Shown: positions 8,387 to 16,775, numbered from the stretch's first letter. The stretch: 64,000 nt of DNA from Spongiactinospora rosea (GCF_003315795.1 NZ_QMEY01000021.1:62001-126000), one strand, 5' to 3'. The notes: generated from the letters alone by a model not told the origin. A program made the numbers and translations.

Positions 8387-10012
8387 ATGCGTGACAGGAG
8401 CGTGCCCGCGGTACCCGCCGCGGTGGCGCTGAATCTGGACGAGTACGCTGGCCGGCTCCGCGACTGGCACGAGGAGGCCGTCTCCGGGCATCCACGCGAC
8501 CCGATCACGCAGCGCGACGAGCCCGCCTCGCCGCCCGCCGAGGCCGACCGGAACCACGACGGACCACCCGGGACGTCCGAGGGACCACCTGGGACACCGG
8601 ATGGGCCACGCCGGGTCATCGCCGCGTCCTGGCGGCGTTCCCTGAGCGCGGGCATCGACCCCGAACGCCTGTGCTCCTACCCCGGCTACGAGACGGACGA
8701 CATCGGCGACGCCCGGCGTGCGCACCCCATCGGCCCGCATCTGCCGATGCTCGCCTCGACGCTGCTGCGCACGGTCTACAGCACCGGCATGATCATGACG
8801 GTGGCCGACGCCGACGGCCGCGTACTGTGGCGGGACGGCAGCAACCAGGCGCTCGCGCTGGGCGAGAGCGTCGGGCTGTGCGACGGCTTCGTCTGGGCCG
8901 AGTCGGCGGTCGGCACGAACGGCATCGGCACCGCGCTGGCCGCGGGCCGCCCGGTCCACGTCTACCCCGCCGAGCATCTGGTCAAGGCGCTCCAGGAGTG
9001 GTCGTGCTCAGGTTCGCCGATCAGCGACCCCGACACCGGCGAGATCGTGGGCTGCGTCAACGTCAGCGGTACGCCCGACCACCTGCACCCCGCCACGGTC
9101 GCGCTGGTCCACGCGGCCGCCAGGCTGACCGAAAGTCACCTCGCGCTCGACCACCGCGAACGCGACGCCCGCCTGCTGGCCCAGCACGAAGGCCGCGCCC
9201 GCGCCTCCCGCGCCGCTGGGCAGAGCGCGCTGCTCTCCGCCACGGGCCGGGTCCTCGCGGGCGAACTCCCCGGCGCCGCCCGCGCCGCCGACCTCGCCAC
9301 CGCCCACGCCGCGGGGCACCCGATCGACCGGATCGCGATCCCGCGCACCGGCGACACCGTGCTGCTCCGCGACGGCACCATCGGCGTGATCGAACCCTTC
9401 GGCAACGGCTACCTCGTCTATCCCACCCAACGTGTCCCGGCCACCACGCTCACCTTGTGCTTCCTGGGCGCGGACCACCCCACGGCCCACCTGGACGGCG
9501 TACCCGTCCACCTCTCCCAACGACACGCCGAGATCCTCGCCCTGCTCGCGCTCAACCCGGGCGGCATGACGGCCGACCAGCTCTCTTTCCAGCTTTATGG
9601 GGATCTGGGGAAGCCGGTGACCATCCGGGCGGAGATGCACCGGCTGCGCGACCAACTCGGCGCGGCGGTGGCGGGCAAGCCGTACCGGCTGACGTGCGAG
9701 GTCAGCGCCGACTTCGTCGAGGTACAGCGACTGCTCGCGGGCAACGACCCCACGGCCCTCGCCCAGGCGTACCGCGGACCGCTGCTGCCACGATCGGAGT
9801 CCCCCGCCCTCCGCCGGACCCGCGACGAACTGGAGGGGCAGGTACGCGCCCGCCTGCTCCAGCACGGCTCGGCCGACGCCCTGTGGCTCTACGCCCAGAC
9901 CCAATACGGCCGAGACGACCCACACGTACTCGAACGCCTCACCATCCTCCTCCCCCCAGGCGACCACCGCGCCGCCGTAGCCCACATCCGCCTATCCGCC
10001 GAAGACTCCTGA
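8387..10012 (+). CDS. GAF-domain transcriptional regulator with C-terminal winged-helix region
   Basis: A 541-residue cytosolic regulator. After a Pro/Asp-rich N-terminus, VIAASWRRSLSAGIDPE (about 76-92) and a GAF domain (about 120-250; ESVGTNGIGTALAAGRPVHV and SGSPISDPDTGEIVG motifs) resemble the sensory half of AcoR-type activators. The AAA+ sigma-54 domain of that family is absent. Instead residues about 375-450 (HLSQRHAEILALLALNPGGMTADQLSFQLYG, then a MHRLRDQLG helix) look like a winged helix DNA-binding region. This GAF-plus-helix layout is common next to aldehyde or alcohol dehydrogenases in actinobacteria. Here no such neighbour is present, so the target is unknown. The ATG follows GGGGGTGG. 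Confidence 0.8.
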   Translation: MRDRSVPAVPAAVALNLDEYAGRLRDWHEEAVSGHPRDPITQRDEPASPPAEADRNHDGPPGTSEGPPGTPDGPRRVIAASWRRSLSAGIDPERLCSYPGYETDDIGDARRAHPIGPHLPMLASTLLRTVYSTGMIMTVADADGRVLWRDGSNQALALGESVGLCDGFVWAESAVGTNGIGTALAAGRPVHVYPAEHLVKALQEWSCSGSPISDPDTGEIVGCVNVSGTPDHLHPATVALVHAAARLTESHLALDHRERDARLLAQHEGRARASRAAGQSALLSATGRVLAGELPGAARAADLATAHAAGHPIDRIAIPRTGDTVLLRDGTIGVIEPFGNGYLVYPTQRVPATTLTLCFLGADHPTAHLDGVPVHLSQRHAEILALLALNPGGMTADQLSFQLYGDLGKPVTIRAEMHRLRDQLGAAVAGKPYRLTCEVSADFVEVQRLLAGNDPTALAQAYRGPLLPRSESPALRRTRDELEGQVRARLLQHGSADALWLYAQTQYGRDDPHVLERLTILLPPGDHRAAVAHIRLSAEDS

Positions 10013-10036
10013 CCCCACCCCCAAACCCCCTCCCCC
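10013..10036 (-). other. G-quadruplex-capable tract after the GAF regulator stop
   Basis: Immediately after the stop codon the plus strand reads C4-A-C5-AAA-C5-T-C5. The minus strand therefore carries four runs of 4-5 G separated by loops of 1-3 nt, which meets the usual G4 definition. The next 150 bp remain strongly C-biased on the plus strand. Structure formation is inference. Confidence 0.5.
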
Positions 10037-10189
10037 GAACCCGACCACCGGCCCCCTCCTCCGGTCACCCGCCCCCGCCGCGACAAGCACAAAGCCAGAC
10101 ACCCGGTCGAACGACCCACCAAGCCGATCACCTACCCCACCCACCAAGGAGCCGAGCACACCTCCCCAGGCCGCCATAGCTCGTGCCCT

Positions 10190-10740
10190 GGAACGCCCGC
10201 AGGCCGAGCGGACTCCCGGAACGGCAGAGCAATGATCAGGCGCAGTCGAATCCCCCTCTCGGCTGCGCCCACGGACTCGTGCGGGTGGTGCGAGCCCGGA
10301 TGTCAGCCATCGCAAGGACCGCATCAGGCCCACGGCCTGACGCGCCCCCGGACCAACGGGCTCCCAGCGGGCGCCCGACCGACAACAGAGCGACGGTCGA
10401 ACTCCTCTTTCGACCGCGCCTACGGGCCCATGCAGGTGGCGCGAGCCTGGACGCCCGCCGCCGCATGGGCCGCTACAGGCCCATGACCTGACGCGGCCTC
10501 GGACCGAGCAGACTTCCGGGGCGGCAAGGCGATGATCAGGCGCGGTCGGGCCCACCTTCCGGCTGCGCCCACGGACTCGCGCGGGTAGCGCGCGCCTGGG
10601 TCTCGGCCATCGCAAGGACCGCACCAGGTCCCTGACACACCCACCGCAGGGCGGGGTCGGGTTCCCGTACGGGTGTGGGCTGACGGGCCGGGCGAACTCC
10701 CGGTGGGGACCCCGGCCGACGGTCAGGTGTGGTCGAATTC
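10190..10740. repeat. Degenerate ~150-bp tandem repeat array downstream of dnaX
   Basis: Four related copies can be aligned on CTCCCGG-type anchors at 10213, 10361, 10513 and 10697 (spacing 148, 152 and 184). Copies 1 and 3 are clearest and share CCACGGACTCG(C/T)GCGGGT and GGCCATCGCAAGGACCGCA(T/C)CAGG-type blocks. Copy 2 is more diverged. Copy 4 runs into the last codons of dnaX. Read on the minus strand the copies give similar peptides (TRTSPWAQPRGG and TRASPWAQPEGG), but stops interrupt them. With the G-rich tract above, this fills the 710-bp gap between 10013 and 10722. No gene is recognised in the gap. Confidence 0.65.
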
Positions 10741-12987
10741 CTCGATGATCTGGGCGCCGAGCTCGCGTTGGATGAGTGCCATGCCGGACAGCTCGTCCGC
10801 GTCGGCGTCCGCGTCGTTCTCCGGGTCGACCTCGTCGCTGATCGAGCCGTTGGACGTCGTCGCCTGGCGTACCGGGACGGCGTCGGGCCAGGCGGCGGTG
10901 CCGCCGTTCTGCTTGGAGCGGGAGTGGGCGGCCTGCTGGGCCGCCTGGGCGGCCGTACGGGCGGCGGCGAGGCCCGCGCTCGGGGCGGGCGGGGAGCCGG
11001 GGTCGTCGGGGGGCGGGGCGTCCGGCCAAGACTCGTCGGTGGTGGGCACGGGCCGCGCCTGCGCCGCCGAGGCCGCGCCGTTCTGGCCGCCGGAACGGCC
11101 GGCGTGAGCCTGCGCATCGCCTCCCCGGCTCTGTGCGCCTCCCTGAGGGCCGTGCGAGCCCCCGGGTGGCGGGGACTGTGGACCGCTCGGTTGCGGCCCC
11201 GCATGAGGCCCTCGTGAGCCGCCGCCGGGCCGCGAGGGCGAACCGCCGTTCCCGGCCCCGAACGGGGTGCCCGGCCCGCCACCGGAACCCGTGACGGCCT
11301 CGACCCGCCACGTCCCGCCCAGTACGTCGCCGAGCGCCGCGGCCACCACGGTGTCCTTGCCGCCGCCCACGAAGTTCTTCATCGCGCCGACCTGCGCGAA
11401 CCCGAGCGTGACGACGTTGCCCTCGACGCCGACCACCTGGGCGTTGGTGTTGACGTTGGCCCAGACGACGATGCTGCGGCGCTTCAGCGCGCCCAGCACG
11501 GCGGGCCACGCCTGCCGCAGATCACCACCGCCGCCACCCGCGGGCACGGAGGCGGCGGGAGCGGCAGGTGCGGGGGCCGCGGGCGGCGCGGGGCTCGGCG
11601 TAGCGGCGACCGGCTCGGCGGACGCCGCGCCCGGACGCACCGCGGCGGGCCACCCGTCATCACCGCCCGTACGCTCCTCGGCCGGGGCCTTCTCCTCGGC
11701 CCGCGCGGCGGGCGCCCGCTCCGGCGCGGGCGGTTCAGGCGGCGCGGCCGGTGCGGGTGCCACCGCCACCGGCGGCGGAGCCTGTACGGCCGCCGCCTGC
11801 ACGTTTCCTTGTGCGACTCCTTGTACGACGGGGCCCGTGCGCTCCAGACGTTCCAGGCGGGCCAGCAGCGCGGCCTCCCCCTGCCGCGCGGACGGCAGCA
11901 GTACGCGCGCGCACATCAGCTCAAGCAGCAACCGCGGCGAGGTGGCCCCGCGCATCTCGGTCAGCCCGGCGTTGAACACCTCTGCGGCCCGGGTCAGCTC
12001 GCCGGGCCCCATCGAAGCGGCCTGCTCACGCAGCCGTTCCAGCTCGTCGGCCGGCCGGTCGAGCAGCCCGCTGCCCGCCGCCTCCGGCACGTTGGCCAGG
12101 ATCACCAGGTCGCGGAAGCGCTCCAGCAGGTCGGCCGCGAACCGCCGCGGGTCGTGCCCGCCCTCGACCACCCGGTTGACGGAGTGGAAGACCGCGGCCC
12201 CGTCGCCCGCCGCGAACGCGCGCACCACCTCGTCGAGCAGGTCGCCGTCGGTGTAGCCGAGCAGTGAGACGGCCCTCGCGTACGTGATGCCGTCGTCATC
12301 GGCCCCGGCCATGAGCTGGTCGAGCACCGAGAGCGAGTCACGCGCCGAACCCGCGCCCGCGCGGACCACCAGCGGCAGCGCCTGAGGCTCGAACGGCACG
12401 CCCTCGCTGGTCAGGATCTCCTCCAGCAACGCGCGGAGGGTCGTGGGGGGCATCAGCCTGAAGGGGTAGTGATGAGTGCGCGACTTGATCGTGCCGATGA
12501 CCTTTTCCGGCTCGGTCGTCGCGAACACGAACTTCAGGTGCGGCGGCGGCTCCTCGACGAGCTTGAGCAGCGCGTTGAAACCCTCGCGGGTCACCATGTG
12601 CGCCTCGTCGATGATGTAGATCTTGAACCGCGCGGACACGGGCGCGAAGAACGCCCGCTCGCGCAGGTCGCGCGCGTCGTCCACACCACCGTGCGACGCG
12701 GCGTCGATCTCGATGACGTCGAGGTGCCCGGGCCCGGTGGGGGCCAGCGCCACGCACGACTCGCACTCCCCGCAGGGATCGGGCGTCGGACCCTTCGCGC
12801 AGTTGAGGGAACGCGCCAGGATGCGCGCGCTGGACGTCTTGCCGCACCCGCGCGGCCCGCTGAACAGGTAGGCGTGATTGATCCGCCCGCTCCGCAACGC
12901 CTGCCGCAGCGGATCGGTCACATGCTCCTGGCCCTTGACCTCGGCGAACGTCCCGGGCCGGTACTTGCGGTACAGCGCGAGGCTCAT
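10723..12987 (-). CDS. dnaX: DNA polymerase III subunits gamma and tau
   Basis: The clamp-loader ATPase of the replicative polymerase. The 754-residue tau-length protein begins MSLALYRKYRP, canonical for the family. Walker A is GPRGCGKT (44-51), a zinc module of four cysteines (CAKG ... CGECESC) follows, and Walker B is DEAH near residue 124. Sensor 1 (FATTEPEKV) and the SRTHHYPFR arginine region come next. From about residue 390 to 620 the chain is Pro/Ala/Gly-rich linker with one conserved island (QAWPAVLGALKRRSIVVWANVN), which is the tau-specific region. No frameshift site for a gamma form is evident. SRP RNA and tRNA-Ser lie just upstream, as in other actinomycetes. Its 3' end lies inside the repeat array. 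Confidence 0.97.
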   Translation of the reverse strand: MSLALYRKYRPGTFAEVKGQEHVTDPLRQALRSGRINHAYLFSGPRGCGKTSSARILARSLNCAKGPTPDPCGECESCVALAPTGPGHLDVIEIDAASHGGVDDARDLRERAFFAPVSARFKIYIIDEAHMVTREGFNALLKLVEEPPPHLKFVFATTEPEKVIGTIKSRTHHYPFRLMPPTTLRALLEEILTSEGVPFEPQALPLVVRAGAGSARDSLSVLDQLMAGADDDGITYARAVSLLGYTDGDLLDEVVRAFAAGDGAAVFHSVNRVVEGGHDPRRFAADLLERFRDLVILANVPEAAGSGLLDRPADELERLREQAASMGPGELTRAAEVFNAGLTEMRGATSPRLLLELMCARVLLPSARQGEAALLARLERLERTGPVVQGVAQGNVQAAAVQAPPPVAVAPAPAAPPEPPAPERAPAARAEEKAPAEERTGGDDGWPAAVRPGAASAEPVAATPSPAPPAAPAPAAPAASVPAGGGGGDLRQAWPAVLGALKRRSIVVWANVNTNAQVVGVEGNVVTLGFAQVGAMKNFVGGGKDTVVAAALGDVLGGTWRVEAVTGSGGGPGTPFGAGNGGSPSRPGGGSRGPHAGPQPSGPQSPPPGGSHGPQGGAQSRGGDAQAHAGRSGGQNGAASAAQARPVPTTDESWPDAPPPDDPGSPPAPSAGLAAARTAAQAAQQAAHSRSKQNGGTAAWPDAVPVRQATTSNGSISDEVDPENDADADADELSGMALIQRELGAQIIEEFDHT

Positions 12988-13010
12988 GCGGGTCCCCTCC
13001 GAGCTGAAGA

Positions 13011-13097
13011 GACCCCCCGCACACCCGCCAGAGCCCGCTTATCCTTGCTGCCTTCCGGCCCTGGGGAGGTTCACAGGATGACGCCGCGCGAGGGGTC
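13011..13097 (-). ncRNA. ffs: Signal recognition particle RNA (small bacterial type)
   Basis: On the minus strand 13097-13011 reads GACCCCTCGCGC at the 5' side and GCGGGGGGTC at the 3' side, which pair. Between them is the invariant apical hairpin CCCAGGGCCGGAAGGCAGCAAGG with the GGAA tetraloop and the asymmetric internal loop bound by Ffh. About 87 nt is normal for a 4.5S-like SRP RNA. It is co-oriented with dnaX, 23 nt upstream of its start, the arrangement known in Streptomyces. Exact ends are estimated from the closing helix. Confidence 0.93.
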
Positions 13098-13182
13098 CAC
13101 CGACAGTCTAGCCATCCCCACGAGTACTCGGGGCACAGAATCCCGGTCCCCTCCACCCGCGAGTTCCGGTAAGCTGCTCAAC

Positions 13183-13268
13183 GGAGGATTCGCCTAGTTG
13201 GCCTAGGGCGCACGCTTGGAAAGCGTGTTGGGGGCAACCCCTCACGAGTTCGAATCTCGTATCCTCCG
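13183..13268 (+). tRNA. tRNA-Ser(GGA)
   Basis: An 86-nt cloverleaf. The acceptor stem is GGAGGAT/ATCCTCC and the anticodon arm CACGC-TTGGAAA-GCGTG, with anticodon GGA (UCC/UCU codons). The long class II variable arm is TTGGGGGCAACCCCTC and the T arm ends GTTCGAATC. CCA is not encoded. Confidence 0.97.
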
Positions 13269-13292
13269 CTCCTGGTTGAGACAGGGAACGCC

Positions 13293-13323
13293 AGAGGGGC
13301 CGGTCGATCCAACCGGCCCCTCT
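13293..13323 (+). terminator. Hairpin terminator after tRNA-Ser(GGA)
   Basis: A 12-bp perfect inverted repeat, AGAGGGGCCGGT and ACCGGCCCCTCT, lies 24 nt downstream of the tRNA. It has a 7-nt loop and no long T run, as is usual in actinomycetes. Confidence 0.8.
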
Positions 13324-13387
13324 CGCATGTCGCCCCCCGAGCCGGTGCGAACCCGGTGATCGCGGCAGCGTGTGCCAGGATCGGGGG

Positions 13388-13825
13388 ATGGGGGCGAAGG
13401 CTGAGCGGCGGGTGGATACCGGGCGGTTGCGGCGGCTCAGGATGGCCAAGGACGTGATGGATCGGGAGTGGGCCGGGCCGTTGAACCTTGATGTGGTGGC
13501 GGCCAGCGCGGGGTACTCGCGCTACCACTTCGTGCGGTGCTTCAAGGAGACGTACGGGGAGACGCCCGGGCAGTACCTCAGCAGGCGGAGGATCGAGCGG
13601 GCCCAGGATCTGCTGCGGTCGGCCAATCTGACGATCACCGAGATCTGTGTGCTGGTCGGGTTCAGCGGCCTCGGGACGTTCTGTACGCGGTTCAAGCAGG
13701 TCACCGGCGTGACGCCGGGTGAGTTCAGAGTGCGGGAGCGGGCGCGGGAGCAGCCGGCGGTGCCGGGGTGTTTCGTGTTGTTCTGGGCGGGCGGGTTCGC
13801 GCATCCACACCCGGCGCGCGACTGA
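13388..13825 (+). CDS. AraC family regulator, DNA-binding domain only
   Basis: A 145-residue protein consisting almost only of the AraC/XylS double helix-turn-helix (about 25-115). The first HTH is LDVVAASAGYSRYHFVRCFKE, the second ITEICVLVGFSGLGTFCTRF, followed by the GVTPGEFR signature. A short aromatic tail (VPGCFVLFWAGGF) follows. There is no ligand-binding domain. It lies 102 bp upstream of a VOC-family gene in the same direction, a pairing frequent in actinomycetes, which suggests it controls that gene. ATG at 13388 is preferred over a GTG at 13370 because AGGA sits 8 nt upstream. Confidence 0.87.
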   Translation: MGAKAERRVDTGRLRRLRMAKDVMDREWAGPLNLDVVAASAGYSRYHFVRCFKETYGETPGQYLSRRRIERAQDLLRSANLTITEICVLVGFSGLGTFCTRFKQVTGVTPGEFRVRERAREQPAVPGCFVLFWAGGFAHPHPARD

Positions 13826-13927
13826 GCAACTTTCGAGAAGGCGTACGGCGGGGCGGCTGTCTAGCGTGAGCTGAGGCGGCAAAACACGCGAAACAGCACG
13901 TCAGAACGCCACGAAAGGAGCCCGGAA

Positions 13928-14368
13928 ATGATCAAGGGCATGGGGATATCCACCGTGTGGGTGCTCGACCAGGACTCGGCGAAGGACTTCTTCACCGACA
14001 AGCTCGGCCTGGAGGTCCGGACCGACATGACGCTCGGCGAGGGCGGGATGCGGTGGATCACGGTCGGCGCCAAGGACCAGCCCGACTTGCAGATCACGCT
14101 GATGGCGATCGGCCGGTCCGCGCAGGACCCGGAGTCCGCGGAGCAGCTTCGGTCGCTGGTGGCCAAGGGGGTGCTGGGCGCGGGGGCGTTCACGACCGAC
14201 GACTGCGAGGGGGACTACAAGCGGCTGTCCGCCAAGGGCGTCACGTTCCTCCAGGAGCCGCAGAAGCGGCCGTACGGCATCGAGGCGATCTTCCGCGACG
14301 ACTCGGGCAACTGGTTCAGCCTCACCCAGCAGTTCGCCGAACTCGACGAGAGCGCCGGCTGGGAGTAG
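13928..14368 (+). CDS. VOC family protein (glyoxalase/dioxygenase fold)
   Basis: A 146-residue protein with the paired beta-alpha-beta-beta-beta modules of the vicinal oxygen chelate superfamily. The first module begins GISTVWVLDQDSAKDFFTDKLGLEVR and the second ends GIEAIFRDDSGNWFSLTQ, where a metal-ligand Glu/Asp would normally sit. AAAGGAG precedes the ATG. Its partner is the AraC-type gene just upstream. The substrate is unknown. Members act as lyases, dioxygenases or antibiotic-binding proteins. Confidence 0.85.
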   Translation: MIKGMGISTVWVLDQDSAKDFFTDKLGLEVRTDMTLGEGGMRWITVGAKDQPDLQITLMAIGRSAQDPESAEQLRSLVAKGVLGAGAFTTDDCEGDYKRLSAKGVTFLQEPQKRPYGIEAIFRDDSGNWFSLTQQFAELDESAGWE

Positions 14369-14398
14369 GTCCCGACAAAACGGGGCATCTCACCATAA

Positions 14399-14414
14399 GT
14401 GGTTAATCAACCAC
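14399..14414. promoter_or_regulatory. Inverted repeat GTGGTT-N4-AACCAC
   Basis: A perfect 6-bp inverted repeat with 4-nt spacer, 24 nt upstream of the metallopeptidase start and about 30 nt after the VOC stop. Its size and position suit an operator. No regulator can be assigned. Confidence 0.45.
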
Positions 14415-14437
14415 CTAGGGTGAGCAACGGGGGAAGC

Positions 14438-15262
14438 ATGCCGGAACACCGCATACCAACGCGGCACCGCAGCGGGCCGGCGTTCCGGCTGCTCACCCTC
14501 GCTCTCGGCACCTGTATGGCGGTGGCCGCCTGCCCGAGCCCGATCAGGGGCGACGATCCACCCGGCGCAGGCGGTGCCGGTGGGCGGCCGATGCCACTGC
14601 CGACCGGGGCCGGCGAGTGCGAGAGGACCGCCGCCCGCCCCGAGGACTGCCGGATCGCCCGGATCGTGCAGAACATCGAGAGCTACTGGTCCGGCTACTT
14701 CGAGCGGCGCGGCGGCCGGGCGTACCGGCCCGCGCGGGCGGTGCTGTTCGAGCAGCGGGTACGTACTCCGTGCGGTGTCGCGACCGCGTCCGTGGGACCG
14801 TTCTACTGTCCGAGCAACGAGCGGGTCTATCTGTACCGCACCTTCTTCGACACCCTCGAACGCGACTTCGCCGCCGCCGGAGGAGCGCTCGCGCAGGCGT
14901 ACGTCATCGCGCACGAGTACGGTCACCACGCACAGAACCTGCTCGGCGAGATGGGGAGATCGCGCGAGGGCTCGCGGAGCGAGGAGCTTCAGGCCGACTG
15001 CTACGGCGGAGTGTGGGCGAAGCACGCGGTGGACACGAGGTTCTTTCCCCGGCCGTTCACCGAGGCGGACATCAGGCAGTCGTTCGAGTCGGCCGAACAG
15101 GTCGGGCGCAAGACCATCGACCTGGACCCGGGTCGCCGATCCGACTCGGAATGGACGACGAACCCCGAGCGCGGGTCATTCGACGAGCGCAGGCAATGGT
15201 TCACGACCGGCTACGAAAGCGGCGATCCGGCCCGCTGCGCGGTGCCCGGCGGAAGGGCCTGA
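14438..15262 (+). CDS. Neutral zinc metallopeptidase, lipoprotein (YpfJ-like)
   Basis: A 274-residue exported protein. Residues about 16-32 form a lipoprotein signal with lipobox VAAC, so the mature protein should be membrane-anchored outside the cell. The catalytic HEYGHH sequence (HExxH) at about residue 167-172, with EELQADCYGGVWA about 25 residues on providing a third ligand, is diagnostic of the putative neutral zinc metallopeptidase family. Four cysteines outside the lipobox could form disulfides. ATG at 14438 follows GGGGGAAG. An in-frame GTG 39 nt upstream lies in the inverted repeat and would spoil the signal peptide. Confidence 0.85.
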   Translation: MPEHRIPTRHRSGPAFRLLTLALGTCMAVAACPSPIRGDDPPGAGGAGGRPMPLPTGAGECERTAARPEDCRIARIVQNIESYWSGYFERRGGRAYRPARAVLFEQRVRTPCGVATASVGPFYCPSNERVYLYRTFFDTLERDFAAAGGALAQAYVIAHEYGHHAQNLLGEMGRSREGSRSEELQADCYGGVWAKHAVDTRFFPRPFTEADIRQSFESAEQVGRKTIDLDPGRRSDSEWTTNPERGSFDERRQWFTTGYESGDPARCAVPGGRA

Positions 15263-15367
15263 CCAGGCAGGGTGATGGTTGTCTCGTTGGTACCGAATGT
15301 GCACCGAATGCGCAGCGAACGCGCGTCCTCCACCCCGGGACATCGCTCATCTCATAAACTACGTAGG

Positions 15368-15670
15368 GTGATCTTCAAGCTGGTCGGCGACGGACGCCCC
15401 TATCCCGAACACGGTCTATCCAATCGCGATTGGGCCCAGATACCCCCGCGGCAGGTCCGGCTCGACTCCTTGATCACCACGAAGGCCGTGCTGGACCTTC
15501 ACTCCCTGCTGGCCAAGGACTCCACGTTCTACGGCGACCTGTTCCCGCACGTCGTCCAGTGGCAGGGCGAGTTCTACCTTGAGGACGGCCTGCACCGCGC
15601 CCTCCGCGCGGCCCTGCACCAGCGTTCGGTGCTGCACGCCCGCGTCCTCGAACTCACCGACCCGGGCTGA
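15368..15670 (+). CDS. Conserved small protein, VapB-antitoxin-like annotation
   Basis: A 100-residue soluble protein starting VIFKLVGDGRPYPEHGL. Related actinobacterial proteins (IPPRxVRLDxL, DSTFYGDLFPHVVxWQGExYLEDGLHRAL) are sometimes called VapB-family antitoxin, but I see no DNA-binding motif and no adjacent PIN toxin. The YLEDGLHRALRAAL segment resembles ParB-like nucleotide-binding folds. GTG at 15368 has no ribosome site. CATAAACT lies 8-16 nt upstream and could be the -10 box of a leaderless transcript. A longer in-frame start at 15272 reads through unconserved sequence. Confidence 0.68.
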   Translation: MIFKLVGDGRPYPEHGLSNRDWAQIPPRQVRLDSLITTKAVLDLHSLLAKDSTFYGDLFPHVVQWQGEFYLEDGLHRALRAALHQRSVLHARVLELTDPG

Positions 15671-15681
15671 GCCCCGCCGCC

Positions 15682-16251
15682 ATGAACGAGCCGTCAGCGA
15701 AGCGGCCCCGGGTGCTGGTCAGCCGCCCGCTGCCGACCGACCCGGCCGTCCGTGGTTCCCGATCGCTGTTCCTGAGCCAGGCCGCGCAGCAGGGCGTTCG
15801 CGCGGACCGGCGGATGCTGTACGTCGGCCCCGAACCCGCGGGCCGCGACGTCGCCGAGTGCCTTCGGATCGCCCCGGGCGACGAGGTGATCGTGCGGCGC
15901 AAGCTGATGCTCGCCAACGACGTACCGGTGCGGATCGCCACCAGTTACTTCCGGGCCGACCTGTTCGCCGGCACCCGCATCGCCGAACCGGGCTTCGTGC
16001 TGCCGACCCTCCAGGCCGCGCTGGAAGCCCTCGGCCACCACTTCGGCCGCGCGGAGGAGGTGCTGGTCGCCCGGCGTCCGACCCTCTTCGAGGCCGAGAC
16101 GCTCGACCTGGACCCGGGCGAGTGGGTGGTCCAGGTGGTCCGCACCGGCTACGGCACGGACGACACGCCGGTGCACACCCTTGAGACGATCTGCGCGGCC
16201 GACCGGCATGTCTTCCCCATCCGGCAGGTCACCGGCAACGACGAGTTCTGA
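15682..16251 (+). CDS. Stand-alone UTRA domain protein (no DNA-binding domain)
   Basis: A 189-residue protein that is entirely a UTRA ligand-binding domain, the chorismate-lyase fold found at the C-terminus of HutC-type GntR regulators. Recognisable are DEVIVRRKLMLANDVPVRIATSYF and FEAETLDLDPGEWVVQVVRTGYGTDDTPVHTLETIC, the latter with the usual EW/RT/Y core. The expected 70-residue N-terminal winged helix is missing: only about 35 unrelated residues precede the domain, and no HTH-coding frame lies upstream. It follows the small protein at 15368 by 11 bp, probably in one operon. It may bind a small molecule without acting as a repressor, or modulate another GntR protein. Confidence 0.78.
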   Translation: MNEPSAKRPRVLVSRPLPTDPAVRGSRSLFLSQAAQQGVRADRRMLYVGPEPAGRDVAECLRIAPGDEVIVRRKLMLANDVPVRIATSYFRADLFAGTRIAEPGFVLPTLQAALEALGHHFGRAEEVLVARRPTLFEAETLDLDPGEWVVQVVRTGYGTDDTPVHTLETICAADRHVFPIRQVTGNDEF

Positions 16252-16598
16252 GAAGACAGGAGCACGCGGGGCGAGGGCTCCGGGCTACCAACTCGGAGCG
16301 CCTCGCCCAGGCAGAGGGCTCCGCGAAGAGTCACCTGCACCGCAGCGACGATACCGTCTGGCCGTTCTGGCGTGCGCTTCTCTGTGTAATCAAACGATAG
16401 CCGGGACGAGTTTTACCGCCTCCTGGGGTGAACGGAGTACCAACCGGGCGTGCCGATAACGGGTGCGCTGCACACAGAAGGGCAGTAGAGTCACCCCTGT
16501 CGCAGACGCACCGTAACGGGACAGCTACCACCCGTCACATATCGGGCGTTGCCGACATCGCTCCGCGAATGCTCTTACATCACCCAAGTGAGGGAAAA
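16252..16598. other. 347-bp region without a recognised gene
   Basis: AT content is somewhat above the surroundings at 16380-16570. The stretch TGTGTAATCAAACGATAG (about 16384-16401) and the sequence before 16500 may include promoters for the small membrane protein. I found no hairpin terminator, tRNA or riboswitch signature. Confidence 0.4.
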
Positions 16599-16775
16599 TT
16601 GGAGATCCTGCATCCCCTGCTCGCGGTCGGGGTCATCCTCGCCGTGCTCGCCGTCGCCTACTACGCCATCCGGCGCGTCTCCGACGTCGCCCCCGCGCGG
16701 ATCGCGGGCGTACTGCTCGCGTTAGCCACGCTGATCGGCGCGATCCCCCTGCTCATCAAGGTCCTGACGCCTTGA
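16599..16775 (+). CDS. Small two-helix membrane protein
   Basis: A 58-residue protein with two hydrophobic segments (PLLAVGVILAVLAVAYYAI and IAGVLLALATLIGAIPLLI) joined by a short basic loop. TTG at 16599 is chosen because GAGGG lies 5 nt upstream. In-frame ATGs at 16569 and further upstream lack ribosome sites and would add unconserved sequence. Function unknown. Confidence 0.55.
   Translation: MEILHPLLAVGVILAVLAVAYYAIRRVSDVAPARIAGVLLALATLIGAIPLLIKVLTP

Noticed and set aside
9992..11509. Long minus-strand open frame (505 codons) across the repeat array and dnaX end
   Set aside because: It is Arg/Pro/Gly-rich, follows the shadow of dnaX in another frame and owes its length to the high GC content. 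It has no ribosome site and no recognisable domain.
15368..15670. Toxin-antitoxin module
   Set aside because: The protein resembles sequences annotated as VapB-like, but there is no PIN-domain or other toxin gene beside it and no AbrB/RHH DNA-binding motif.
16252..16598. Riboswitch before the small membrane protein
   Set aside because: I looked for c-di-AMP, cobalamin, SAM and TPP core motifs and found none convincing. It is left as unassigned.
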